A DNA stretch of 64,000 bases from contig CM044961.1 in the NCBI GenBank assembly GCA_024516035.1, positions 9,564,094 through 9,628,093 of the forward strand, written 5' to 3'. The notes below the pieces were generated by a model that saw nothing but the letters and a program-made list of their open reading frames with translations, did no database searches and was not told where the DNA came from. The number at the start of each line of letters is the position of its first letter. Within the stretch, counting starts at the first letter, position 1. This stretch comes from Bactericera cockerelli. Its lineage: Eukaryota > Arthropoda > Insecta > Hemiptera > Triozidae. Below are positions 1 through 10,905 of the stretch, piece after piece. A program made the translations under genes and the position numbers.

Positions 1-135
1 AACGGTTATGACTACTGCCCATAGCCCAGAGGTCTCAAGTTCGACTCCGGTTGGGGCAGACTTTTTGAAGAAAATTCTGTCTCCTCCCAACACGTGAGGC
101 TGTTATTTTCTTAGCAAACAAATAAATAAAAAGAG
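1..135 (+). repeat. tRNA-derived SINE, family SINE-1, cut by window start
   Basis: The copy begins before the window. A B-box-like agttcgactcc lies at 39-49, followed by a unique body and an aaataaataaaaa tail near 119-133. It matches 23895-24030 in the tRNA part (actactgcccat / actactactcat, then agaggtc and gttcg). The A box is not recognisable, so the tRNA relationship rests on the B box and the family match. Confidence 0.6.
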
Positions 136-145
136 TGATCATATT

Positions 146-350
146 TTCCGTCTAGGTAGCTGAGTAGTAAAGGCTGCGGCACTCTGTGAATCCAGAGGTC
201 ACGGATTCAAAACCCAGCCGGGACATGAGAAGTCATCTTCCCTTTTCGGATTTTTATCACATAATTATACGTCTTGGACTTACTGCTGGAATAATGGGAC
301 TTAATAGTCCAAATCGGGCAGTATAAATAATGCGATATTATCATTATATA
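146..350 (+). repeat. tRNA-derived SINE, family SINE-2
   Basis: The head has an A-box-like tagctgagtag and a B-box-like ggattcaaaaccc about 45 bases later. The body carries tactgctggaataatggg, acttaatagtcc and gcagtataaataa. The same body words recur at 40722-40915 and 33436-33520, so this is a family and not a chance match. Confidence 0.75.
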
Positions 351-384
351 CAGTGATTAGATCATATTTGATCGAAACACAATG

Positions 385-490
385 GTGAACACTCAATTAC
401 TGAAAGTAGCCTTGGTAGATTTAAGTCATGCTTGGGACTTGAACCACCGAACTCCTGGTTACAAGTCTGCCACCTTAAAGCAGTGACTCA
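385..490 (-). repeat. tRNA-derived SINE, family SINE-3, head fragment
   Basis: On the minus strand it reads a tRNA-like head with ggttcaagtcc as B box. The plus strand shows gggacttgaaccaccgaact and ggttacaagtctgcc. It is one of a dozen copies of this family in the window. The A-box side is eroded. Confidence 0.7.
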
Positions 491-687
491 TGACCTGGAC
501 GGTGGTTTAATTACCAGAAATGACAAATTCTGGTAAGGCGATTCGACGGATATCATAATATCACAATAAACAGTTTGGTGGGGGCAAATTAAAATAGGGA
601 GTTAAACCCGATAGCTTTGCCACAATAATTATGTATACTGACTGTATAGCCAGGATTAGAATAATATATTTTTTTAAATTAATTAGA

Positions 688-745
688 GGATGGAGGGTAA
701 CACCCAGTTGTAAGCGACGTTAACCCCCCCCCCCCCAAAAAGGAT
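688..745 (+). repeat. SINE-4 tail fragment ending in 13 C
   Basis: The string atggagggtaacaccca then gttgtaagcgacgtt matches the 3' part of the element at 63085-63235 (atggagggtaaaaccc, gttgaaagcgacgtt). That copy ends in A, while this one ends in 13 C (724-736) followed by AAAAA. Confidence 0.55.
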
Positions 746-1880
746 TACTTGAAATAACTGCCATTAATGGTAGAATAGATATATTGATCGAAAAGGTTTC
801 ATTGGTTCAAATAGTTCTTGAAAAGGACCTGTAAGATGGGACAAATTTTCGCGCTGCATTTATTTTAAACGGTTGCACCCTGTAACTTTTTGTAAGGACT
901 GAAGTTGATAAGTAGCTACTTACTTGGACGTGACAAGCGGACACATACCTGCTTTACAGTAAGTACATTCTATACTCACTGGAGCTGAGTTGAGTTACTT
1001 ATTTCCTACAGTATGTTTATTATTATACTATATATTTTAATCTGAGGCATTAATAGATGTTAAATAACGTGATATATAATATTCTATACTCATGTTATTA
1101 GCATGGGTCTTTAAAGCTTTCATTTCACATATAATTAGTCATCCTGTATATTTTCAGTCAGATTTATATGATGTGCGATTTTAAACACTCCATTAGGTTT
1201 CAGCACCCTGATTTCATGCTTTATTATCGTGTATTTTTAGCACAGGTGATGTACGAGTATGTAGTTGTTGCTAAATGAAATATTATAATATCAGGTAGTT
1301 TTACTATACTCACTTTCCTACTTATTAAGAATCAGTCTTATTCACACATTACGAAAATCAGGAAAAATACCTCGCTGAAATCGTAAAAATACGAGTACTG
1401 TCCAAAAATGTCCTTTAATTTTATTGTAAGGAGAAAAATATATTCATTTTAGATATCGTGTAAACCGTGTTGCATAACCAAATATTTACACGGCTCTAAC
1501 AAGGTCTAGAAATGACTCATGGAATGATTTGTGGTCCTTACTTTTCGTATTGGAACCGAAGTTTTATTTCTACCTGTAATATTTGTTATTTTGTCCTTAT
1601 TGTATATATATGACTTTGTCCGTAAATAAACACCACTGTGAGGGTAATTATTACAATTAAGTTTGATATCTTCAGTTTAATTAATATAACTTTTGTTAAC
1701 ATTTTTTTCAAAAGAATTTCTTGCCAACTCTTTGTGGAAAGTCTAATTTTACCAATCCTACCACATTCCACATGCTTTCGATAACTTTTTTTTTATCATG
1801 GGTGTTATTAAATTTAAACAATTGTTTCAATCATAAAAAAAAAAAAAAAAAAATACCTGGTATACTTTTGTAACATTTCC
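746..1880. other. AT-rich spacer
   Basis: No gene seen. The stretch is A/T-rich with many stop codons on both strands. A run of 19 A lies near 1835-1853. The only open frames are short and A/T-biased. Confidence 0.6.
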
Positions 1881-2648
1881 TACTGGCTTTTGGCCGCAGG
1901 GGTCAAGAGTCAGTGTTATGCGTCAGGAAATCAGGAAAGCTTTTTCCATGTGCGTGCTGCCTTGGCTCTACTTTCTCCCTGGGTTTTTGGGCTAATTTTC
2001 AATTTACAACGTTTCATTTTCGTGTGCTATTATTTATATCCGATGTATAGCTTTTTGAAGCCTTCAACCTCATATACCTCTTCTATCCTCCTCCACTTTC
2101 ATCTCCCTCCTCTTCCGTCTTCCTCTCCTTAATCTTCCTTCCCCTCATTTTAAAAATCACGATCCTTTGAATCCCTCTTTAATGGTAGGTTGGAGGATAC
2201 CTTGTACTTATCGTATGGGCACTTTAAAAACTTAAACTTCCCTGGATAAAATATTTACCTAAAATTAAATATAGGTGCTTATGCTTACAAAAATATGAAC
2301 TGATTCTTTTGATAAAATACATTCATGTAAAATTATATAACAGGTATTCCATATACCAACTAATACCTCTGTACAGTTTATGCATTAGGCTTTTTTAAGA
2401 AGGTAGGTAGAGGGTGTACAGTACGAGCTATAATAATTGTACAGGTACTTGTGTTTATTCTATGTGTATATTTATATTAAACTCAAGCCTACTGAATATG
2501 GTAGGCAGTAGGCCAAAATTTATTCTGTTATTTTCCACCGGTAGTAATTTTCAACGAATTCATGGTAATTTTTGTGTGGGGTGGGCAATGGACCGCGCTT
2601 CGAGGGGCGGAATATTTTGAGTAATGACATGGTTTTGAAAAGGGCTAA
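1880..2648. other. Spacer, partly CT-rich
   Basis: No gene seen. A C/T-rich patch at 2065-2150 yields a serine/leucine/proline-rich frame that is compositional. The segment 2575-2640 is richer in G and C than its surroundings but shows no recognisable motif. Confidence 0.5.
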
Positions 2649-2870
2649 TTGAATTTTAATAACGATGGAGAATGGTTCTTCGACCACTGGGCACGTTCAA
2701 AGTTCTCGCCCGTCCAAATTGTGAAATCAGATGATCGAGCTCGTCGACTCTTTTTGTTCCTGGAAAAAAAAGAAAAGAAAAACAAAATCAATTTGAGCTT
2801 TGATAGGGTCTATAGTGTTGAAATGAAAGATGCATTAAAATCTCAAAGGATACACCAGCTGGTAAGCTTG
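2649..2870 (+). other. Open frame of mixed composition, possible exon
   Basis: An open frame begins right after a TAA at 2646-2648 and has a balanced composition (for example EWFFDHWARSKFSPVQIVKS), becoming lysine-rich later. A donor-like ctg|gtaagc follows near 2861-2867. No convincing acceptor with a polypyrimidine tract lies upstream and no family is recognised, so this may be chance. Confidence 0.12.
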
Positions 2871-2967
2871 ATATGTATGTATTTATGTGTAGTGTCTATA
2901 TGATTAAATAGAGTAGGCTTCTGTTTATTTGATTAATTAGAGAGGCTATCTTCTTTACTATAAAATA

Positions 2968-3125
2968 GAGAGTTAGTTGATGGAAGATATTCAAACTTTA
3001 CTGCGATGAAGAAATTTAGCTCAAACGCTGTTCTGTATTTTCTGATATTCATGTACATCATTCTAATACAACTTCACACTTTTCTGTTTATACTGACTTT
3101 GATTTATACATAGGTACTACCAAAA
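2968..3125 (+). repeat. Dispersed repeat, family D5, copy 1
   Basis: The words gttagttgatg, ctgatattcatgtacatc and cacttttctgtttatactga occur in the same order and similar spacing at 61450-61610. Partial copies are at 41205-41310 and 35480-35520. No tRNA-like boxes or terminal inverted repeats were found, so the class is unknown. Confidence 0.6.
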
Positions 3126-4615
3126 GTACAAATCAGTTGAAAAATAATGTTGAGCATATTAAATTGTAGGACCTGCCTTCTGTAAATTACTGTGGGGTCA
3201 CTTTAGACGTAAATGAGATTGTCTTTGGTTATTAATCATCTTTAGTGGTACTATCTATTTTTTTGTTGTTGTAATTTTGACTTCATTTATTTTTTAGTCT
3301 TTTTTTAGGATCCTGGGTATTATCTTTAAGGTATTACGTTCATTCGAGTGATAATGAAGTCGTGTGGTATGAAACAGTTTATTTTGATACTGTATCTATT
3401 TTACTTTTCATAGAATTTCTTCCCTAATATTTGTTTTTGTATTAGTTAATGCGTATTAGTTTTTCATGAAGTTCTCTTAAAAGTTTTTTTTCTTTTTTAA
3501 AATACCATACCTTAGTCAGGTAGAGTACTGTTTGAGCGTATAGCGCAAAGTTGTATATTTTTAGGATTTTTGGAGGAGGCTTTCATAATCACATTTTTAT
3601 TTAATCTAATGCTCGTATATCTTGGCACATTTTTGGTTCTTTATCTCCACTTCCCTTTTCCTAGATTCCTTTTCTTCTCTCTCGCTCTCTTCTCTCTCTC
3701 TCTCTCTCTCTCAGCTCTTGTTGCCTCCATTTTCCTTTCTTTCTACTCTTCTTTTTGGTATTTTCTTCGCTTTACATCTCCAATATTTGCTATTCCTTCT
3801 CCTTATTTCTCCATTTTCTCTACTTCCTCCCATTACCTTCTCATCCATGTTTCTTCCATCTTCTCCTCACAATTTATTTGTTTCCCTTAAATCGCATTTT
3901 CTCCTACCTGGAGGAAAACTGGAGATTTTTTTTTGTTTGTTTGTATAAATTATCGCCTGCGTTATACTCCTTCATACTTGTTTATATGTTTATTTATATC
4001 TATTTTTTATATGTTTATACATATTTATAATGTTTATCCTAAGCTGTTTTGGTGGGATTTATCATCACTGAAATATGGAAGGTATTTAGATTTTCTTCTG
4101 TATTTTATGAGAATATTACGTTTTTTTTCTCTATGGCTTTCGCCTCCTTATTTATCTTAAATATATTTTATGTTTACCTCAAGCCTTGTTTAACCTGGTA
4201 TTTGCAAAAATTCATGTATGCTTAGAATTAGGATATTTTTATTCAATTAAAGTTGTTCGCTTATTTTCACAACAGTTTTGTTTGGTGTTTATTGTTACTT
4301 ATAAACTGGAATGAATTTGTTTAAAGCAGACAGACTAAATAATATTCAATACACGTATTTAATGTAATTATTTTACTTTGTTTTCGTTTTCTGCCATAAC
4401 AATAAAGTATTTTTAAAAAAATATGTAAGTTGCTCTAAAAGTATAGAAAGAACAAATGTCTTGAAAGTGACTGTCATTTTTTATCTATTCCATTGAAAGC
4501 TGTTTCAAAGTCTATAGTGAGAAGAAAATCACAATTCTAAAAATATAAACTTCTTATTCCTCCTACGCTTTGAAACTATCTGTTTGTTTTCCAAATAAAT
4601 ACGGGAATTTCAATT
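3126..4615. other. T-rich spacer with CT tract at 3640-3900
   Basis: No gene seen. Three overlapping frames cross 3570-4160, but all are F/L/S-rich translations of T- and CT-rich DNA. The tract tctctctctctctctct lies near 3690-3713. Confidence 0.6.
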
Positions 4616-4619
4616 TCGT

Positions 4620-4830
4620 ACATTACTTATTCAAGACAGTTCTCTCTCATTCTATCTCTCACCTCCTTATTTTTCTTCCCTTCTATATTTATATCTCCTC
4701 ATCTCCACCTCTCTTTCCTACCTGCGCCTATCTTTTCTCCTCCATATCTGTGCGACACGTGAAATTTACGACCCACGGGAGAGGAGAGAGAGGAGAGAGA
4801 GAGGAGAGAAAGAAAGGGAGAGAGAGTTCC
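4620..4830. repeat. CT-rich stretch followed by GA microsatellite
   Basis: Plus-strand pyrimidines (4640-4745) are followed after about 30 bases by a GAGAG purine tract (4775-4828). The pair is an imperfect mirrored polypyrimidine/polypurine arrangement. Confidence 0.7.
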
Positions 4831-4834
4831 TCAT

Positions 4835-6500
4835 AGTAATAAAACACACTAAAAATCCTTGAAAAGACGAGGGCTGGTAAAAAAGCTAGGGAAAAATGTA
4901 GCCGAAATTCAGCACAAAAGAAACGAATGTGGAGAATGCTCACGATGACAGTCCAATTTCGTTTCTTCTTTTCTAATACCTCTTCATTTATTTTTCTCCC
5001 ACTTTGTCATTTTCCTCTTCGTGTTTTTCTCATTTTCCTATTTCTGCTTTCTCATTTTCCTCATGTAGGTTTGTATGTTTACCTATTTTCAGGAAGAAAT
5101 AGTTGTTTTACAAACTTTTAGTGGCAGTAGGAAAATTTGTTGTTCTAAAAGTCTGGAAAATGTAATTATGAATGTGTATAAGTATGTATGTATTATGTAC
5201 CCATCTTTGTCACTTATTGCATGTTGGCGTAGTTACCTTGCTATGCCAGCATGTGTAGACAGTACCATAAAAAAAAGTTTAAAAGTAGCCATAGTTATTT
5301 TTTCATTTCATGATATTCAATAACTAATTTGGTAATAGCTCTCTCTCTTCTTTTTTTCATTTTATTGTTGCTAATTTAACCTACTACTTACTTTTTTTCA
5401 TGCATGCGTCTTTTACGTAAGAGATAATTTGATTACATAATATTTTTTCTGGTTACATCATAAACATTGACGTCACCTCATTCTCTCTTGTCATCATACA
5501 CAAACTTCTTTATTCAAATTGTTTCATCAGTTCTTATCATAGGAACTATTTCGAGATATATCATAATTTTTTTCAATAGCATAATATTTTTCCATGATAT
5601 GTTATTGTTTACTTTGTTGCTACTGCTTGTACCTTCTCTTTATTTCCTTGTCTTCTATACTTGAGAGGAGTATATTTATTTCTTTTCATATAATATTGAA
5701 GATACCTGTTTCTTTTCTCCCAATTCCTCCTTCCACCCCTTCATATCCATGTGTCTCATTTCTCAATCTAATTTCATTCCATTCCCCCACATCATTTACA
5801 TTTTTCTCCATTCTTTTCTTGTTTGTATCCCCTATTTTCACTGTTTTTTGTATATTTTTTCTGCCATATTTCACATCCTCCTTGTTTTCTTGGAAAGGAT
5901 TTATCTCACGAAACGCTCCTCTTGCGACACTGGATTACAACTCCTTCTGTACGAATGTACGAAATGGAGCTTTACATTTGCAATTATATTTTTGTTTTAT
6001 ATTTAACACCTCATTTTTTATTTGTAAAAACATTTTATCATAAGCTATTTTACCACATGTGAAACTCCGGATCTCAATACTCAAAATAAACATACAATTA
6101 AATGGACTACTAGGTACTAAACTTTGTATATTCAAAATCTTCTTCGTCTTCTTTCACTCGACTTTTTCCAGACCTTCTTGGGGTCGAAATTGTTCAATCT
6201 CTTTCTCATGTTCGGGTTGTTTGGTTCTAGCACTACCACTTCCACATTTTACGGCTAATGCTCTCCTAACACCAACTCTGTTAAGGTCTCCAACGATTGT
6301 GTTATTTATTTCCAACATACTTTACTAAAATCAGAATAAAAAAAAATAACCGGAACGAAGAAGCTTTATTTGTCCATTTTAGAATCTAATACATCCGTTT
6401 TGAGCATTTGAGAGACCTCCTACAGGAAAATTGAAGGTTCAAATGTCCATGAGACGTGACACACGCAAAGGTTGAAAGTATCAATGAAGGGCCAGAAGAA
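4835..6500. other. T-rich spacer
   Basis: No gene seen. Frames at 4927-6328 are low-complexity. The octamer TGACGTCA, a CRE consensus, lies at 5468-5475 in otherwise plain AT-rich DNA. The segment 6165-6330 is somewhat richer in GC and unexplained. Confidence 0.55.
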
Positions 6501-6524
6501 TGGAACGGAATTTGTGAAATGTGA

Positions 6525-6675
6525 GTGAGAGAAGTGAAAAACTGGAGAGAGAGAGAGAATGAAGGAGAGTTAGAGAGAGAGGGATATCATTTGGAGAATA
6601 AGTAAGAGAGTGTGTGTTGAAACGAAATGGGTCAGAAATAAGCGAGACAGAAAGAGACAGGGAGATGTTGGAGAA
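6525..6675. repeat. GA-rich low-complexity tract
   Basis: Imperfect GAGA runs such as gagagagagagaatgaagga alternate with short unique pieces along the plus strand. Confidence 0.7.
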
Positions 6676-6679
6676 TGAG

Positions 6680-7684
6680 AGTTAATATTCATTTCCTGTT
6701 TCCTGGATATCTAGAAACCCTACTGACCTTTATATGATTCAGAATGAGTTTTCCAGGAAATAATGGGCAAACAAGTTAATCAATTTTACATTTCAAATTA
6801 AAATTGGTAAAAAAAACCCCTGTCTAGTGGTCCATATTAGCTTCAATAGATGACAAGTAATCCCTCATATAGTTTTTTTGCTTGATTCCATCACTTCCAG
6901 AATAAGTTTTAGGTGCTTCTTTGTTTTACGTCTGTATATATGGCATATGAGTTTATTTTGTTGTATACTTTTAATTACCTAGTACATATGACGACCCTGC
7001 TCTGGTTTTGTACCGAGTTACACAAGCTCGGTACAACCGTAATGTTCTAGTTTTGTTTAGTATTTCGATTGTGTTGATAGTGTTTAGATTAGTAGTCGAT
7101 TAAATTGATGATATGGCCTGTCGGGGTGTCGGCAATCCTTTAATGGTATTGTTCATGAACCACTACTGAATTCCTCTTATTTAATGTTTACTCTCTCATC
7201 ATTGGTTGTCCCAATTAATGTCAAGAAAAACAGAATATCTTTCACAGATTTTTTTTTGCAAAGTGTTTGTTCCCAGCGATATTGATAATTAATTTAAAAA
7301 TCAAATTTTAGAAACGAATAAAAAAGAGCCGCTGCCGCCGGCTTGGTGATGAAGTTTATTATTTTCAATTTTTTTCCTTTTTCGAACATGAAATAGAGAT
7401 GGTCAACTGCTGAGCATATTATCATCCCAAAATGGCAAAAAGTAGCCAGAAATAGGGTAAGCCAGAAAATAGGCAAAAGTATCTATGCCAGAAATGATGA
7501 GTAAGATGTGTATTGTGTGAGTAGTGAGTACATATAAAACAATACATGTTACCTGTATCTTAAACCCGCGAAGTTCAAGTCCATTTACAACACCAAACTT
7601 CGGAGAAATTCTTGGAAAGAAAAAAATAATATCGAAGAAAAATTCTTTTTCCGAAAAAAAAACTCCAACTTTGTTTAATTATAA
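6680..7684. other. AT-rich spacer
   Basis: No gene seen. No tRNA-like box, terminal repeat or long mixed-composition frame was found. Confidence 0.5.
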
Positions 7685-8041
7685 ATCTCTCGGTCGATCG
7701 CGTTTGGAGACTCATCACACCATGGCAAAACCGGTCCTCCGATCCTCGGTCCTTTTCTGGCCATCCTGCTCTTGGCTTTCATTTTGAAGAACGACTTCAG
7801 AAAAAAAATCGCTCTCAAGACTTCCACTAATTCACACGGAAAAAATTACATCGTCTCGGATTCTGGCCGGATTTTTTTGCCTGTCTTTGGAGAAGAATTC
7901 TTTTCATACAAAAAGCTTCTGCGGAACAGACATCTCTATAGGTTTGTGTTCGGCGAAGGTTTGTACAGGGTCTTAACTATGTGGATGCAAGCTTCTTATA
8001 TTCAGAGAGTTGTAGTCACTATCCAAGGTTTTATGATGTAG
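7685..8041 (+). other. 119-codon open frame with one hydrophobic segment
   Basis: The frame is open from just after TAA at 7682-7684 to the stop ending at 8041. It has mixed composition, and a hydrophobic run (PILGPFLAILLLAFIL) near codons 27-42 could be one membrane helix. The DNA at 7690-7890 has more GC and CpG than its neighbours. There is no ATG near the 5' end and no family match. It could equally be conserved noncoding DNA. Confidence 0.15.
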
Positions 8042-8507
8042 GCAATAGGTACGTCTAAGTTTAATATCACTGTAAGTGTATGGATCTATTATTTGAATAA
8101 AAGGGTTAGTCTCTTTCTCCAGAGTTGCAGATCACATGACCACTATCCCTCTCTGTCTTAAGCTAGCTTTTCTCATCCATGTATTTTTCGCTTTGATGTA
8201 TAGGTTAAATCTTCTTAATTATAATGATTTCATCAGCATCATCATAAAATAATCATTTATCTCAAAAACAACATCACCAATATGCAGTACTAGTACTGTA
8301 GCAACTTAATCAACAAGCTAAAGTGTTCCATCTCTTCGTATTCACTATTCACTTTTGTTCAAAAACCCGATAAAGTTTGCTGAAAATTTCTTCTGTGCCA
8401 CAACTGCCACTTAAGTTTCTCTTATATTTGGACATGAGTAAACATCAGTAGATGTATGCAGTTTCAAATCACTCTGACAAAATTAATAGAATGACAATAT
8501 CGTTTCA
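8042..8507. other. AT-rich spacer
   Basis: Nothing recognisable was seen on either strand. Confidence 0.5.
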
Positions 8508-8894
8508 TCATTGGATGAGTCCCTGAACTGACAAAATCGAATATCCAATATAACCCTGTACCTCGACTCTGGACCACAATACATCATACAAGCTTTGTCC
8601 ATATTGATGATAGGTTTTCTCAAACAATATATAAATAAAGATAAGCTGATTCCTCGACATACCTAAGTACACAGATATAACCCAACGCATTGTTGTACGG
8701 AGTACATTTTTTAGCATACTAATGTCTGCTGGCTTTTTTTCTGTCTGATTTTTACGAAATAATAATACAAGCAAGAAGAAATAGCATTCCAAATTAAGAT
8801 GTTTGCCAAAATCCGACAGTTGTTTGAACGAATATTCCAGTGCTCTCAAAATGGACGGGAAAATATTGCCGCCTCTTGGTGACTTGTGAAACAA
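8508..8894 (-). other. 128-codon ATG open frame, unrecognised
   Basis: This is the longest open frame here that is not driven by low complexity. It starts at an ATG on the minus strand (MFHKSPRGGNIFPSILRALE) and contains a hydrophobic patch near residues 39-47. No motif or homologous family is recognised. An open frame of this length could arise by chance about once in a window of this size, so coding status is doubtful. Confidence 0.15.
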
Positions 8895-8924
8895 TAACTT
8901 TGGGTGGAATTGAACAGTTGGAAT

Positions 8925-9030
8925 TGATTTAGAGTTTTGGAATAGAGTTATGGTCCAATCACGGGTCGGCCAATTCCGTCGAAAAGGGAATTTAGGGACA
9001 CCGAATATGCGCTCTGTTTGAAATGCTGAA
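8925..9030. other. Short island of higher GC complexity
   Basis: The segment around atggtccaatcacgggtcgg through gcgctctgtttgaaatgctg is less A/T-biased than its flanks and contains no repeat word seen elsewhere. It could be a conserved noncoding element, but this cannot be tested from one sequence. Confidence 0.2.
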
Positions 9031-10110
9031 TTAATGTGCGGATTTCTTTTTGTCCTTATTAGTAGTTTTAGTCAATTGAAAGGTCGACGCGAATTTTGGA
9101 TTGAAGTTGCATTGTTTTTTTTACCCAAATATGGCACACGTTATTTTTGGCTTCTGAAAAATAATGAATCCACAACTTCAAAATATGCGATGAGATTGCT
9201 GGTTTCTGTTGAAATTATTATTGGAACGTAAGCATTTATAAGCTACATTATTTTAGACCGATAATGTAAACATTGAGTTTTTTCTAGTTTGTGAAAGAAA
9301 AAAAAAAACAAACTGACAACTGCAAAAATGTCAAATATGGACCGAATTCTTCTAGCACAATAGAAAAGTGATATGGCCAGTCCTGGGCGTTTGACAAGAT
9401 AGCAGCAAGATGAGAAAACTGGAAAAGAAAAAAACATAAAACATTTTGAGTTTGAGAAACGAGCGACAATTTCGCAATAACTTGGAACGAGAACAAGCCA
9501 AAGCAAGACGAAGAAGACGATTTTCTAGAAATAAAACAAACTGAAATTGAACGCATAAATATATCTTGTTATATATAGAGATATTAAGATGTGATATATT
9601 GCAAGAACATTTTAAAATATATAATAATATTTGTTGAGACCATCCTTTGAAAAAACACACTCACTAGTGGCGGCTTTTCAGTTAAGATCGATTGAGTTGG
9701 TTCTCGTGTGATAAAATAATGGTTAATTAAATTTGAAATTACGGCGTGATTGCCTTTTTCATAGCCTATCATTTACTAAATGTACTGTAAGAAGACATCC
9801 TTATAAGAAGACATAATATACAAATAGTTCTGTTAGTATATATAGCCTCAGAAAAATCTGTAAATGTTCAATTTGAGTTTGATGTTATAAGTTAGATATA
9901 AATCATACATGTAAAAACTGGTTGAAGAAGACCCACGTATGCAAAAAAATATAATCTTAGGTCTCAATGTTATCATGGTTATTGTTACAATGGCTCGAAT
10001 ATTTTACTTTTATTGTACCATTTTACCTATATCTGGACATTACATACAATATTATGTATTTAATATAGATCTTCACTTAATCCTGTTGACTTGAGTATTT
10101 TTTTACTAGT
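9031..10110. other. AT-rich spacer
   Basis: No gene seen. Minus-strand frames at 9243-9660 overlap one another and are F/L/S-rich. Confidence 0.5.
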
Positions 10111-10117
10111 CCCTATC

Positions 10118-10360
10118 AACTCAACCCCCCTATAATTCCGCTCCCCGCCACTGGTGCACTACAACATACACACAATGCAGAGAGTAGACTACATGGATTC
10201 AGGCCAAAACTGCTTTATTTTCCCTTATACAGAATTTATGAGTTTAGCCGGAAAACTAGAGTATACCCGACTCTTGACAAGCCGGGCTCTCTCGGAATTA
10301 ATGGTCTGTGCTCTGCCAGATTTGGCTGTCGATGACGACAAATCACAAACTTCATAATTA
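10118..10360 (-). repeat. hAT-like terminus with adjoining unrecognised body
   Basis: On the minus strand the terminus reads ccagtggcggggagcgg followed by a G-rich stretch, like other CAGTGGCG ends in this window. The adjoining 10154-10357 holds a 67-codon plus-strand frame of mixed composition (starting MHYNIHTMQRVDYMDSGQ) ending in TAA. No family is recognised for that frame. The other end of the element was not found. Confidence 0.3.
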
Positions 10361-10790
10361 TTAATGGTAAAAAATTGCTTAAAAATAAATCATGTTCTGA
10401 TTTTTCAAGAAGTTTAAAACATCAATGAAAAGCTTCTATTTTTAATCTGTGGGAAGCAGAAAGGCTCACTTACACTAATAAAAGAGATCCAAAACTAGCC
10501 AAAAATTGTGGTCATGACTGCTTTCAAACAAAATCTCCTGATTTTCAGGCTTCTTGTATTAAACCTCCAAAAATTTCACCTTGATGTCTCCACAACATAA
10601 TATACGAGCAGAAATTGAACTCATTGTATAGAATTTCAGTCATACGATTGTAGGAGTGCTAACCTCTCAGAAAACTCTTAGACAGTCATAGTTTTCGAGA
10701 TGGAAAGATACCTTGGGATTCAATAAATACATAGTGTTCTTAAAATTTATTATACCCTGTTACTTTCAATAGTAAAATAAACAATTATAC
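10361..10790. other. AT-rich spacer
   Basis: Nothing recognisable was seen. Confidence 0.5.
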
Positions 10791-10814
10791 ACGTACCACG
10801 ATAGTCGAGAAAAA

Positions 10815-10905
10815 AATCCATTACAGGAATCGAACCCACATCCTCAGAGATCAGAATCAACCGTACTAAAGTACTTTATCAGGAAGCTCCCACAATTCTA
10901 CACCT
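10815..10905 (-). repeat. tRNA-like SINE head, unassigned family
   Basis: The minus strand contains gtgggttcgattcctg, a good B box (GGTTCGATTCC). The expected A-box region upstream is degenerate. No second copy was found in the window. Confidence 0.45.

Noticed and set aside
3570..4160. Overlapping frames of 75-108 codons
   Set aside because: All derive from T- and CT-rich sequence containing a CT microsatellite.
5594..6043. 149-codon frame
   Set aside because: T-rich DNA with four overlapping frames open at once. F/S/L bias.
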